This document shows positions 8,840 through 17,121 of a stretch of DNA of 17,121 bases, piece by piece. Origin of the DNA: Lobulomyces angularis (lineage: Eukaryota > Chytridiomycota > Chytridiomycetes > Lobulomycetales > Lobulomycetaceae); the NCBI GenBank assembly GCA_027604685.1, contig JADHYX010000447.1, positions 1 to 17,121 of the forward strand, written 5' to 3'. A model generated the notes under the pieces. That model saw only the letters and a list, made by a program, of their open reading frames with translations. It ran no database searches and was not told the origin of the DNA. The position numbers and the translations under genes were made by a program. Within the stretch, counting starts at the first letter, position 1, and each line of letters opens with the position of its first letter.

Positions 8840-11594
8840 TTAATAGTTGTAAAAATTTCTATATCCGTTTGCAATCATTTCCAAATCCTATTAAACAATA
8901 AATAACATTACAAAAATTATGAATGATACCTCTTTATCAACATTTACAACTTCAGTAAGATGCTTCAACCCGGATTGCGTATCAGAAATAGCCTAAAAGT
9001 TTTCAAAATTAACATAGTTTATGTAATTTTTTTACCTGGAAAATCCATTTCAAGGCATCTTGGTCTATAACGCTATACTCAATTTTTCCACTAGCACCAA
9101 TATTATTGTTAAATTTTTTGGCCTCCTTCAATTGTTGCACTTTCGCCCAAAGTTCTTGAACACGTCCTCTAAATTGGTTTGGTTTTTTCAATTGTTGCAA
9201 AATATGTTCTAATCGAATTTTTAAAGCCTCTTCCTCCGCTCTGATTGAATAACCTTTACTTCTCAACACTTGAATCTTAGTCATCAGCTAAACACCTTAT
9301 GAATTTATAATTTTAAAATCCCTTTTACCTGTAAAGTTCTATGCGCCATTTCCAAATGCCTTCGCTTGTACTCTTCCAAGTTAATTGTAGTTTCAAGCAA
9401 ATGCTTACTTCTAATTTGTTCAATAATTGCTGATGCTTCCTAGAGTATATAAAAAATGGGAAAAATATTGATGTAAGGCACTACCTCTAATTTGCTTTTA
9501 AACAATTCTTTTTGATGCTCCTGTTGTTCCATTCTAAATTTCAAATCCTTAAAACCTTTTGCTAAAACAGGTACCATACTAAAATGTTAAACAAAAATTG
9601 TCATTTACAATACCATGTTGAATCAGGATTATCTCTTACTGCTTGCTGCCATAAACCTTCATCTTCGTTGGGGGGTTTTTGATATGCATTCACATCATTT
9701 GGGTTTACTAAATTATAAAAATAATGCTATGACAATTAACCAACAACAGGCAATTAAAGTTATTTATACTCTAAATTGGCAGTTCGAGCTCTCTACATCC
9801 CAGTACTGTTTAATTTGCATTAGCGAATCCCAAGCTTGTAATGTACCTTGATTAGCATATAAAACTGGCTGCTGTTGCTGATTTGTCTGCTGTTGCCCGA
9901 ACAACGATGTGGAGGCAGCTGGTTGCCCAAATAAATTATTTGACCCCGTGTTAGATTGTCCAAAGTTGCCAAACGCTAAAAAAAATTAAAAAAAAAAATA
10001 TATAAACATACTGTTAGTGCTTTTTGCAGCTGGTTGCCCAAATCCTCCAAAACCTAGAGATGCGGCTTAATATATTTAAAAAAAAAATTTACCCGTCCCG
10101 GGTTGGCCAAATCCTCCAAATCCTATTTTCAAAAAATTGGTTTTAGAAATCAAAGCAAGTGATCACCTGTAGAAGTGGAGGTCGTTGTGGGTTGACCAAA
10201 TCCTCCAAAGCCTACATACAAGGATGTGAGGTCTTAGAAAAAGAATAAAAAATAACCTGTTGAACCAGTTGCTGTTGCAGATTGGCCAAATCCTCCAAAG
10301 CCTTTTTAAACATAAGTATTGGACTTAAATATTAGAGTAAGTAATAACCCGTTGAAGCAGCAGTGGTTGCTGGTTGACCAAATCCCCCAAAGCCTAAATG
10401 TACTTTATCTTACCATCTGTTTACAAAAAAATACCTGAAGCAGCTGTGGTTGTAGCTGGTTGACCAAATCCTCCAAACCCTATGAAATAACGTACTTGTT
10501 TTTAAAAAAAAAAAAGAGCAAATAGTAACCTGTAGAAGAAGCTGTCGTTGCTGGTTGTCCAAACCCCCCAAAACCTTGAAAAAATTATCTACTGTATAAA
10601 ACAATTACCTGAAGGTGCAGTCGTTGTGGCAGGCTGGCCGAATCCGCCGAAACCTAAAAAAATTAGAATATTATATATCTTATCTGTACCTGTTGAAGAA
10701 GGTGCGGCGGCAGATTGACCAAATCCACCAAAACCTTCAATAGTGAGACTTTACATTAATTTATTTTTAAGTATTACCTGTAGTGGCTGGTTTGCCAAAT
10801 GCTCCAAACCCTAATGCAAAAATTCACTCATAAAAATTAAAAAATATTTTTACCTGTTGGAGCTGTTGTTGTATTTGTTTGATTTGATACTCCAAAACCT
10901 AGAATTGGTGTCAATTAACTAAATCAAAAAATAAATTAAAAAAAAAACCTGAAATTGTATTTTGGCCAAATCCTCCAAAGCCTTTTTAGATATATTAACT
11001 TAATAAAAATGCATTCTTAAATCAACCTGTAGCTGGCTTTGCAGCACTCTGACCAAATCCTGCAAAACCTTTTTTTATTAAATTTCACAAAAAAGACTTC
11101 AAACATTTTACCTGATGCTGGTTGAGTTGAAGCAGGTTGTCCAAATCCTGCGAAACCTAATTTTTCCAAAAATTTAGAATTCAAAAACGGAATGGCTATA
11201 TCACCTGAAGCTTGTGACGTGGCAGCTGGTTGACTAAACCCTCCAAAACCTAACATAATTGTTTTAATAAGTTAAACTAGTTTAAAAATTTTGGAAATTT
11301 TGAGTATGCAAAGGCAAATAGATAATTACCAGAGGACGGCTGAGTCGATGCAGGCTGACCAAAACCGCCAAAACCTAAAAGAGGTTTCAGTATTTGTAGA
11401 ATTTATTGTTACCTGAAGCGGGTTGTGTAGTGCCTAATTTTCCAAAAATTTACGTAATATGAAATTTCATTTTGATTATAAATTATTCATACCGAATGTG
11501 TTTGTTTGCGAATTATTTTGTGTTTGTCCAAATCCTGTGGAAGTTTTTATCAAAAGTTAAGTAAAATAATTAAACAGTACAAACCTCCAAACAT
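8840..11594 (-). CDS. NUP54: FG nucleoporin Nup54/Nup57, 26 exons
   Basis: Central-channel nucleoporin of the Nup62-Nup58-Nup54 (Nsp1-Nup49-Nup57) complex. The FG domain forms the transport barrier and the coiled coils bind the partners. Twenty-six exons join to 1635 nt, 544 aa (human 507, yeast 541). Residues 1 to about 250 are GFGGFGQPA-type repeats on mini-exons. Exon 9975-9770 carries the last FGQ repeats, Gln runs and LQAWDSLMQIKQYWD. Then come 9726-9614 (HYFYNLVNPNDV, KPPNEDEGLW), 9578-9485 (VPVLAKGFKDL), 9439-9329, 9287-9036 (LRSKGYSIRAEEEALKIRL, coiled coil), 8992-8930 and 8887-8840. Like fungal Nup57, it lacks the alpha/beta insert of animal Nup54. The first exon is only 10 nt (11594-11585). 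It is divergent from SRP19. Confidence 0.92.
10012..11534 (-). repeat. Tandem array of 18 FG-repeat mini-exons
   Basis: Eighteen consecutive exons each carry about one FG repeat. On the plus strand they are 10012-10053, 10093-10122, 10167-10211, 10257-10301, 10349-10393, 10435-10479, 10530-10574, 10609-10653, 10690-10734, 10778-10810, 10854-10898, 10949-10981, 11027-11068, 11112-11156, 11205-11249, 11330-11374, 11413-11433 and 11493-11534. Eleven are 45 nt and the others are 42, 33, 30 or 21. Each starts as the last two bases of a Gly codon followed by a Phe codon, except the 21-nt one. All introns are phase 1, and intron sequences are A/T-rich with no evident similarity to one another. This arose by duplication of an exon-intron unit, or by repeated intron insertion into a repeat domain. 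Confidence 0.9.
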
Positions 11595-11736
11595 TTCAAA
11601 AATAAATAGATGCAGTCAAAGTATAAATAAAAACTCTTCTATTACGTTCACAACAATATATTTGATCAAAGATGTTCTAAGGTTTTTGCTGGGTTTTTCA
11701 CTTCGAATTTTATTGGTTACTTACAATACCGCAATA
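11595..11736. promoter_or_regulatory. Divergent promoter gap between NUP54 and SRP19
   Basis: The start codons of NUP54 (minus) and SRP19 (plus) lie 142 bp apart. The plus frame of SRP19 stays open through this gap, but no family similarity is seen upstream of 11737 and the interval must serve two genes. I could not identify specific sites. Confidence 0.45.
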
Positions 11737-12640
11737 ATGTCAGCAATAGAGAAATTAAAGGCAAAAAGTAAAGGTAAAGAGGCTCTTTTAAAAAAAGTGA
11801 ATGATGAGGAGGAGGTACACAGTAGTTTAATTCTTAGTTAATTAAAGTTATAATACCCAAAATAGTTTGATGTTGATAACATGGATTTCGAGCTGCCAAC
11901 TGAGGAAGTGGGAAGAAAACATACTGAGGAAGTGGAAAAAAGATCAATTGTTTCTCCATATCAGCAGCATCAGTTATTACAAGAACAACAACTAATGCAA
12001 CAAAACGAATTCCTAAAGCGAATTAAAGATTGGCAGTGTATTTATCCAGGTATTAAGCGTTACTGTTATAACTTTTAGTTTCAGTTAAATTTTAGTTTAT
12101 TTTGAAAATTTTAGTGTACATTGATGCTTCCAAACCTGTCAGCGAAGGCAGAAGAATATCTACGAAGTATGCCGTAAAAGAACCGGCATGTTGCTATATA
12201 GCAGAAGCATGTAAAAGGTATTTACTTTTTAAACAATTAAAAATGGATTTTAACATTCAGATTAAATTTTCAGAACGTGGTGGTGGAAAGTGGTAAGCGC
12301 CATCCCAGAGATCAGCTTACTTACGGTAGAGTTAGAATAAATTTAAGAAAACCTGACGGGTCTTTTGTGAACCCGAAAATTTCCTCTAAAAACCAATTAC
12401 TGCGAAAAGTTGCTGAGTTAATGGAGGTATGTGAAGCAGATTTATTAAAGTTGGATCCTAGGATTGCGGCTCATGGTAATAAGCAGAACTAAATAAAAAA
12501 CTTACAATAAATTATACCTGAAAAAAGCTGCACAAAGTCGAAGCGTTGTTAGTAAAGAATGTGCAGAAATTTACAAATCAGCAGATAAGGAGGTTAAAGC
12601 AGTTGCAAGCGGTAATAAAAAGAAGAAAAACAAGAAGTAG
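11737..12640 (+). CDS. SRP19: Signal recognition particle subunit SRP19 (Sec65)
   Basis: RNA-binding SRP subunit that orders the SRP RNA so that SRP54 can bind, for targeting of secretory proteins to the ER. Five exons: 11737-11814, 11866-12049, 12115-12217, 12261-12475 and 12528-12640, giving 230 aa. An acidic and Gln-rich N-terminal extension of about 85 residues precedes the SRP19 fold, which starts WQCIYPVYIDASKPVSEGRR. The fold continues STKYAVKEP, LNFQNVVVESGKRHPRD, YGRVRINLRKPDGS and FVNPKISSKNQLLRKVAELM. It ends in a Lys-rich tail, NKKKKNKK, as SRP19 proteins do. The acceptor at 12260, not the later one at 12273, keeps the frame and restores LNFQN. Human SRP19 is 144 aa and yeast Sec65 is 273, so the extension is fungal-like. 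Confidence 0.93.
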
Positions 12641-12929
12641 ATTATATATAGGTGTTTCGTAAATAAATTTAAATATATTTTATTGACTAAGCTCCACAAT
12701 GACATATATTAAGTGAAAAATGAATAATTTAAATTGTATTTTAAATTAAAAAAAAAAATATTTAATTTAAAAAATAAATTTAGACTTTTTGAATTTACAA
12801 ATTTAAAAAAATTTTTCAACTTTTTCAAAATTTTAAATGTTTTTGAATTGAATAATAGATTATCGTTAGGTTCGTAGAAGATCACATACTCTATTAAATA
12901 CCACGCAATAGAAAATTTTTCTTTTCTCT

Positions 12930-14105
12930 ATGAATCAAATAGAAGACGCCGACTTGAAATTGTTGGTTAGAAGTATCAAGAGGAAGTATTTTTTACAGTT
13001 ATCACCTAAACAAATTTTTGATGCTCTAACTCTGAAAGTAATTATGTGTAAAAGATTTAGTTTTTGGAAGTTGCAAGAAAACTTGATAAATGAACTTTTA
13101 AATGACGAATTGTACACAAGATTTCCAACTTCCAACTATTACAAAAAGCAATTTTTTAAACAATTCATTAATTTTATAGAAGAACACAAGGAGGAGGTGC
13201 ATGAATCAATTTTAAGTGTGTATTTATATTGTTTGTTGTTAACTAATAAAAATTAGGTACACTAATGGACAACTTAAATGCTATTGAAACTTTTGCAGAT
13301 ATCGCTCCATCTTTTAAAACTTACCAAATTCCGCTTCGAAATAATTTTTTTAAGGATTATGATGAAATACTAATCACAATTAAGGAAAACCACAATTTCA
13401 TTAGGTATAAATTCGCAATTCGTTGGTATAATAATCGCATTTATTAATAAATCAAATTAAAATTATAGCGGTGGAACTACTGGCTTAAAACCTTGGGTTG
13501 CAACATATCCCATGATTCAGTACTTTCACGAAAATTTTACGTTCGAAACTGGTACAAATTTCAATGTGTTAGAGTTGGGATCAGGCACAGGATTATTAGG
13601 AATATATTTATCGTTTTTAGGAATGAATGTTATGTTAACTGACTTTGATGATTCCGTTTTGCTTCGATTAAAAGAAAACACAAGGTGTAACGAAAAAAAT
13701 ATTTTAAGCAGAAACTTGAAAGTACCAAAAGTAAAAAAGTTAAATTGGAAAAAAACGTTTAAATTCAGCAAAAGTAAAGTGCTGGATTACTTAAATTTTG
13801 AAAAGTTGGATTTGATTATTTGCACTGATGTTGCTTACGATGACACTAATTTCAATGATTTAACAGATACCCTTAAGGTTCTTATGGAAAATGGCGATAT
13901 GAGTAGCAAAGAGAACGAGACCAAACTTCTAATATGTTCTTGCATTAGAAAACAAGAAACGCATAAAACATTTTTGGAGTTTTTTGAAAGGAAAAGCTTA
14001 AATGTTCAAGTTGTTGAATTTGATTTAAATAAAAATTTTATTTTTGAATGGTTTGGACATTCAATAGAAAGTTACGAAAAGTTTGAAATATTGAAGAATG
14101 GTTAA
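12930..14105 (+). CDS. EEF2KMT: Class I SAM methyltransferase, EEF2KMT/FAM86 (Efm3) type
   Basis: Likely protein-lysine methyltransferase acting on elongation factor 2 in the cytosol. The family is known; the substrate is inferred. Three exons: 12930-13215, 13257-13404 and 13469-14105, giving 356 aa (human 330). The helical N-terminal region is followed by the family signature GGTTGLKPW at about 146-154. SAM-binding motif I is VLELGSGTGLLGIYLS (178-193), then LTDFDDSVL as the post-I acidic loop. DLIICTDVAYDDTNF stands where the family has D-x-x-Y. Intron 1 (13216-13256) has a textbook branch site, TTAACTAAT, 11 bp before its acceptor. The C-terminal strand pair (CSCIRKQETHKTFLEFF, FEWFGHS) is typical. 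The neighbour RPL26 is also translation-related, but the pairing may be chance. Confidence 0.88.
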
Positions 14106-14324
14106 ACAGTTAGTAGATTGTTTTTAATAAAGCAAAAACTGGTTTTTTGAACATTTTGTTAATTTCAAATTTCTGTAGTTGAAATGAAAATAAATTTATT
14201 TTTCAATGAGTATTTGATATTTCGTGTAAGTAACACTTATTTTAGTATTTCATAGAAAATAAAAATAGTTTGAGCAATTTTGTAAAATAAACTTTGGTGT
14301 AACAACAATTTCTAACACATCACA

Positions 14325-14933
14325 ATGAAATACTCTACTGACGGTAATCCCATCCCATCCACTGTTAATGCTCTACCTCCATATTTTATTCTCCATTTTT
14401 CAAAATTGATGATAGATTTTATTGACTTTTTTTTATCATGTAGTATCTTCTAGTAGAAGGAAATCAAGGAAAGCACATTTCTCAGCACCTTCGAGTGAAA
14501 AAAGACATATAATGTCTTCAAATTTATCAAAGGAATTAAGGGAGAAATATAATGTAAATATTATTTTTGTAAATTGTTAATTGCGTTAATTTTTTTTTAA
14601 ACAACTTCCAAGGCACGTTCCATTCCTATAAGAAAGGATGATGTAGTCAAAATTGTTAGAGGTAAATATAAGGGAAGGGAAGGTAAAGTTACCCAAGTTT
14701 ATCGTAGAAGATGGTGTATACATGTTGAAAAAATTCAAAAAGAAAAAGCAAATGGTATGTTATATTTTTTCTAAAATTATTGTGTTGGAATATATTTTTT
14801 TGACTGTATTTAACTTTCAAAAGGTGCAACCGTGCTAATCCCTATTCACCCATCTAACGTTGCCATTACCACTTTAAAGCTAGATAAGGACAGAAAAGAT
14901 TTATTAGATCGTAAAAATAGCTCGAAACAATAA
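14325..14933 (+). CDS. RPL26: 60S ribosomal protein L26 (uL24)
   Basis: Large-subunit ribosomal protein near the exit tunnel. Four exons: 14325-14343, 14444-14553, 14613-14754 and 14824-14933, giving 126 aa (yeast 127). After [19 protein letters not shown] come [18 protein letters not shown] and [19 protein letters not shown]. The KOW motif is [13 protein letters not shown], followed by [30 protein letters not shown] and [12 protein letters not shown]. The 19-nt first exon and its 100-nt intron, the longest intron fixed in this window, follow the common ribosomal-protein layout of a tiny first exon. The acceptor at 14443 is chosen because the one at 14453 breaks the frame. It is convergent with HMBS (206 bp gap). 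Confidence 0.95.
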
Positions 14934-15098
14934 CTTTTTATTATAGTAAAACAGTTTATGATTCTTAAACGGGATAAATACACCATTAATTTCTGAAATT
15001 TGAATCATTTTCTTGTTAACATCAACTTTTTTATACCACATAACAAAGTTACACATTAATATATTCATTAACGGCAACAACATCTGCATATAATTGTG
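14904..15098 (-). other. Unassigned open frame behind a strong acceptor, antisense to RPL26 end
   Basis: After a good acceptor (TATTTTTATTCAG, ending 15099) the minus strand is open to 14904, with protein-like stretches MWYKKVDVNKKMIQISEI and NGVFIPFKNHK. A second frame at the same place reads QLYADVVAVNEYIN. No start, family or unambiguous partner exon was found. A GT 3' of the last HMBS codons could splice to it, which would give HMBS an alternative C-terminus. It overlaps the RPL26 coding end by 30 bp. It may be an alternative last exon, a small gene or chance. Confidence 0.2.
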
Positions 15099-15139
15099 CT
15101 GAATAAAAATAATATAAATTTATTGTTTATCTAAAGGTG

Positions 15140-16354
15140 TTAATCTCTAACTTTATCCAAAATATCTCGTACTCCTAGTTTAATTAGCTTTAATGATAAG
15201 TCAATACCAAGCTCTTTGGCTTTTTCTAAACTCTCTTCTAAATTATTCAGATCTATTTCAATGTGTGACTAATGAGAGTTATAAACAATAATAAAAAAAA
15301 AGATAATTAATTACCTCGTGTTTTACTAAATTTTGTCCGTCCACACTACAAACCAAACCAGATAAACTTAATGTCTTATCCACTATTGAAGTATTAACGC
15401 CTAAAGGTACACTACATCCTCCCTCCAGTTCTCTCTTACAAAAAAAAATAGATATTACAAGTAATTTTCATGTTATACCATAAAAGATCTTTCTGCTGTG
15501 CACATTATTAAGGTATTGCAATGATTTAAATCCTTCAATAATTTCAGAACCTTTAAGTCGTTTACTTTACACTGAATTCCTATTGCAGCTTGACCTACTG
15601 CATGATATATGTTATTCAAGTGAGCACTGATTCTATCAACTTTATTTAATCTGAGTAACCCAGCATATGCCAAAATTATCCCATCATACGGTGAGTTCGG
15701 ATCATCTAACTTCGAAAGTCTAGTATTTAAGTTTCCTCTCTAATATAGAAACCGAATTTAAAACTGGAATAAAAATAAATAATTTAGAATACAATTCCTT
15801 CGAACTTTAAATGAGGATAAAGTCTTTTTAATTGTCCAACCCTTCTTACTGATCCAGTACCGATACAACTACCCTCTGGTAAATTTTCTAAGTTGCCACT
15901 TTTTCCATTTGCTAAAACCAGAACTACAAAAGAAAAAAAAAATTGAGTTATTAACAATTATAAAAAAAAATAAAACCGTCGCAAGGATTTTCTCTTTTCA
16001 AGATAGCACCTAAACAAGTTCCATCAGGTAAAACCGTAGTAACATCTTTCAAACTGTGAACTACAATATCTACTTCACCATTTAGTAAACAAACTTCCAG
16101 TTCTTTGGTAAATAAACTCTTTTCACCAATTGCTTGCAATGGTTTATCTAAAATTTTATCTACAAACAAATATTTTTTTAATTTTGTTCATTTTACCAAC
16201 AGTTACCTCCAATAGTTGATATTCTTTTAACTTCAATATTCAATTCCTTATTAAATTTTTTTAACAATTCAACAACTTGATACGTTTGCACCAAAGCTAA
16301 TTCACTTTGTCTGGTCCCAATGATTAGGGAATTTTTCTTGTCCAAATTTGACAT
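15140..16354 (-). CDS. HMBS: Hydroxymethylbilane synthase (porphobilinogen deaminase), HEM3
   Basis: Heme pathway enzyme that joins four porphobilinogens into hydroxymethylbilane in the cytosol. Six exons: 16354-16207, 16159-15977, 15923-15793, 15739-15479, 15434-15315 and 15268-15140, giving 323 aa. Visible motifs in order are [40 protein letters not shown] (catalytic Asp), GTGSVRR (substrate Arg pair), [21 protein letters not shown] and ELEGGCSVP. In the last, Cys248 carries the dipyrromethane cofactor. All key residues are present, so it should be active. Length is close to yeast and human (327, 361). The frame is open upstream to 16477 with further Mets, but that extension looks non-coding, so the Met before NLDKKN is chosen. 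Confidence 0.95.
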
Positions 16355-16966
16355 TTTAACTTTTTTTTTTTTCCAGGTTACATTTTTGTTAATTTCAAAT
16401 TGTTTCAATGCTGTTTCATTATAAACCACATCCATCAGTAAAAATTGGCGGATGAAAATAAACCACCTAACTGACAATATTTTGTTGAGTACTTACAAAA
16501 TTATTTCAAGCATCCTAAACTATATATTTTACTTGGGAATTTAACTTAATATATTGTTGGCTTCAGAAAGACATTTTAAAGTTCATGCAATAAACACAAT
16601 AACAAAAAAGTATACCATTGACGACACTGGTATTAAGGTCTTTTTAACTAAATTACATGTTCAAACGAAAAATTTTTATTCATCAAATATAGTTATATTG
16701 TGTATTTTCTGTTTATAAATTTTTTAAATTACAATTTGACTTGTAGTTCAGCTGACATCCAAATTTGATAGCTAGTAGGAAAGTTGGTATCCAAAATTAA
16801 TCTTTTTCCTTGTTGTTTTTTTAATTAAAACTATATAAATTATTTGAAATTCCAACAAGGAACAGTTATTCTCATTTTATTTAAAGATCACATTAAATTG
16901 CTTTTTTATCAACTAAAAAACAATATGTTTTGCTTTTTAATAAAACTTGGAATAACTGTATATGCG
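16355..16966. other. AT-rich region upstream of HMBS, no gene seen
   Basis: This 612-bp stretch contains the HMBS upstream region. The minus frame stays open to 16477, but its content (Trp/Phe/Ile-rich, then Lys run) does not look like a conserved N-terminus or a convincing mitochondrial presequence. A plus frame beginning at 16844 runs into the next feature and has the residue bias of random A/T-rich DNA. No RNA gene or repeat was recognised. Confidence 0.5.
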
Positions 16967-17075
16967 TTAAAGAATTTCTTTGGATGCAGATGCAGACGCA
17001 ACAAAGGATTTTGGAAAAATAAAAAGTTTGTTACTATTTCGAACTGTTGTTTCTGAAACAACTAAAGTTTCAAAA
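16967..17075 (-). CDS. Possible last exon of a gene entering from the right edge
   Basis: After an acceptor-like AAACATTTAG (ending 17076) a frame of 35 codons runs to a stop at 16967-16969: FETLVVSETTVRNSNKLF, then IFPKSFVASASASKEIL. Codon choice is richer in G/C than the surroundings (for example a run of Ala/Ser codons). No GT donor exists between this acceptor and the right edge, so the intron would begin outside the window. No family was recognised. Confidence 0.3.
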
Positions 17076-17121
17076 CTAAATGTTTATTTAATTCATTTTA
17101 GTGTCTGCAATAGTATATTCT

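Noticed and set aside
9615..9851. 78-aa plus-strand frame
   Set aside because: It is antisense to the conserved NUP54 exons encoding KPPNEDEGLW and QYWDVESSN.
10012..11534. Regular repeats about every 75-125 bp, CRISPR-like at first sight
   Set aside because: The repeated blocks translate to GFGGFGQPA and are bounded by splice sites in one constant phase. The spacers are A/T-rich introns. The setting is an intron-rich nucleus, not a prokaryote.
11506..11736. In-frame plus-strand extension upstream of the SRP19 Met
   Set aside because: It runs antisense through the first NUP54 exons and their introns, and its translation resembles no SRP19 N-terminus. The Met at 11737 fits better.
12273..12296. 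Alternative SRP19 acceptor at 12273
   Set aside because: It gives the wrong phase and a stop soon after. The acceptor at 12260 restores the conserved LNFQNVVVESGK stretch.
13526..13771. 81-aa minus-strand frame
   Set aside because: It is a shadow of the methyltransferase SAM-binding region on the plus strand.
16355..16477. N-terminal extension of HMBS (41 further residues)
   Set aside because: It is open but lacks similarity to HMBS. Trp/Phe-rich then Lys-run content looks like translated A/T-rich leader, and HMBS is normally cytosolic in fungi.
16844..17056. 70-aa plus-strand frame rich in Phe, Lys, Ile and Cys
   Set aside because: No ATG start at its beginning, composition of random A/T-rich DNA, and it overlaps a more coding-like minus frame.

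Overview
The window looks like nuclear DNA from a small, AT-rich, intron-dense eukaryote. Every recognisable gene is broken by GT-AG introns. Those I could fix by reading frame and homology are mostly 34-80 nt, and the longest is 100 nt. Genes are 100-300 bp apart on both strands, and stop codons are standard. The gene set is opisthokont-like: a MEF2-type MADS factor, a fungal-type Nup54/Nup57, a JMJD5-like JmjC protein and heme synthesis. Together with the compactness, this suggests an early-diverging fungus or relative (Cryptomycota, aphelid or chytrid grade). That placement is inference. Coordinates given for eukaryotic genes run from start codon to stop codon and include introns. Exons are listed in the evidence.

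Layout, left to right: a decayed 3' end of a Fanzor/TnpB-like mobile gene (2-174, +); the Golgi Qb-SNARE GOS1 (654-1504, -), divergent over 101 bp from a JMJD5/KDM8-type JmjC oxygenase (1606-3284, +); a PXA plus Nexin_C sorting-nexin-like protein (3439-6094, -); a MEF2-type MADS factor (6363-7445, -); a 1.4 kb gap (7446-8839) holding two heat-shock-element-like trimers, a perfect 19-bp hairpin, a possible 46-aa secreted peptide and an unassigned coding-like segment; the FG nucleoporin Nup54/Nup57 (8840-11594, -), divergent over 142 bp from SRP19 (11737-12640, +); an EEF2KMT/FAM86-type methyltransferase (12930-14105, +); ribosomal protein L26 (14325-14933, +), convergent with hydroxymethylbilane synthase (15140-16354, -); and a possible last exon of a gene entering from the right edge.

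The genes are housekeeping functions with no shared pathway. SRP19, RPL26 and EEF2KMT are all tied to translation or protein targeting, but nothing indicates co-regulation beyond proximity.

The most striking structure is in the nucleoporin gene. Almost every GFGGFGQPA-type repeat is its own mini-exon: 18 in a row, 11 of them exactly 45 nt, all a multiple of 3 and all bounded by phase-1 introns of 34-80 nt. The FG domain is therefore a tandem array of exon-intron units in which any exon could be gained, lost or skipped without a frameshift.
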